From positions 248,001 through 312,000 of the forward strand of contig NZ_BQYJ01000003.1 of the NCBI RefSeq assembly GCF_023168165.1: a stretch of 64,000 bases of DNA, given 5' to 3'. Below the pieces are notes generated by a model, which was given only the letters and a program-made list of their open reading frames with translations, had not been told where the DNA came from and searched no databases. The DNA is from Niallia sp. NCCP-28. GTDB taxonomy: Bacteria > Bacillota > Bacilli > Bacillales > Cytobacillaceae. The position numbers and the translations under genes are program-made. Shown here piece after piece: positions 63,645 through 64,000 of this stretch (within the stretch, counting starts at the first letter, position 1; every line of letters starts with the position of its first letter).

Positions 63645-64000
63645 ATGGCAGAGATTACATTAGAACAAATTCAATCAATTATTAAAGAGAAAAGTGTAGA
63701 GTTACTACATCTACAATTTGTTGACATCGAAGGAATTTTAAAAAATATCACAATTACTTCAGCACAATTAGATGACGCTGTTGAAGGTAAAATTATGATG
63801 GATGGATCTTCTATTAAAGGTTTTTCGCCTATTAATAAATCAGACTCTTACCTTGCTCCAGACTTAAATACATTTGTAGTATTACCATGGACTGAAACAG
63901 AAGGATATTCAGAAGCACGTTTCCTTTGCTCTGTAACAAATCCAGATGGAACATTGTTTGAAGGAGATACTCGCAATGTTCTTAAGAAAACAGTAGCACG
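63645..64000 (+). CDS. Glutamine synthetase type I, N-terminal part
   Basis: The first 118 codons of a GS; the gene leaves the window on the right. It has the beta-grasp domain and the KIMMDGSSIKGF loop, then SDSYLAPDLNTFVVLPW and NPDGTLFEGDTRN. It is clearly diverged from B. subtilis GlnA. The position of Arg62 (EGFVRIEESDM) reads KGFSPINKSDS here. In B. subtilis Arg62 is needed for feedback inhibition by glutamine. No glnR gene lies upstream, so this is probably a second GS with different regulation. GTGAGGT lies upstream of the ATG. Confidence 0.9.
   Translation, partial: MAEITLEQIQSIIKEKSVELLHLQFVDIEGILKNITITSAQLDDAVEGKIMMDGSSIKGFSPINKSDSYLAPDLNTFVVLPWTETEGYSEARFLCSVTNPDGTLFEGDTRNVLKKTVA

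Overview
This window is a 64 kb, low-GC stretch of chromosome from an endospore-forming Bacillaceae species. Several blocks follow the Bacillus subtilis order: lexA | yneA-yneB-ynzC-tkt-sirA-yneF, ccdA-yneI-ccdC, and cotM-sspP next to citB. Sporulation and spore genes (cwlJ, sirA, a Spo0E-type phosphatase, cotM, sspP) and Shine-Dalgarno-led ATG/GTG/TTG starts support this. The species cannot be fixed from the window; relatives such as Niallia or Cytobacillus are possible. No rRNA, tRNA, CRISPR array, intact prophage or intact insertion sequence was seen.

Layout. 0-4.3 kb: an MFS pump (cut by the left edge) divergent from a TetR regulator with two palindromic operators; a FabF-like condensing enzyme divergent from an MmyB/MltR-like regulator; a LOG-family nucleosidase. 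4.5-8.5 kb: a MEDS-PAS sensor kinase; queF under a preQ1 riboswitch and split by an intron; an unrecognised two-gene unit. 8.9-12.5 kb: a three-subunit molybdenum hydroxylase. 12.6-18.3 kb: signal peptidase, Nudix hydrolase, ROK protein, CwlJ, YbaK-type deacylase and nucleotidyltransferase. 18.6-28.7 kb: SOS, tkt, ccd and small conserved genes. 28.9-34.4 kb: sbcDC and a LysM-NlpC/P60 hydrolase. 34.7-38.4 kb: a glutamate symporter next to the GlnK-GlnL two-component system. 38.8-52.2 kb: CwlK-like peptidase, M42 peptidase, LTA synthase, MFS protein, HelD, a giant membrane protein, and a class D sortase with its acidic substrate. 52.4-64 kb: ABC-F ATPase, PNPOx/MocR pair, spore coat genes, aconitase, rhodanese, D-2-hydroxyacid dehydrogenase and the start of a glutamine synthetase that lacks a linked glnR.

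The main discovery is in queF (minus strand, 7233 to 6469). The gene looks broken into two reading frames, but the break is a 264-nt group I intron (7062 to 6799) with P1, P2, P3, P4, P5, P6, P7, P8 and P9 all recognisable and a terminal G. Exact removal restores a 166-residue QueF. The intron lies directly after the codon of the catalytic cysteine. The same transcript starts with a preQ1-I riboswitch and terminator, so one mRNA carries a ligand-sensing aptamer and a probable self-splicing ribozyme.

A second signal is a family of at least four short elements (156, 48, 196 and 48 nt) that share a CATTAACGGGC-like left end and an AGTTTCACTTTAT-like right end. They look like non-autonomous IS200/IS605-type insertions. 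A third is a close match to the GlnL binding repeat upstream of the glutamate symporter next to glnKL.
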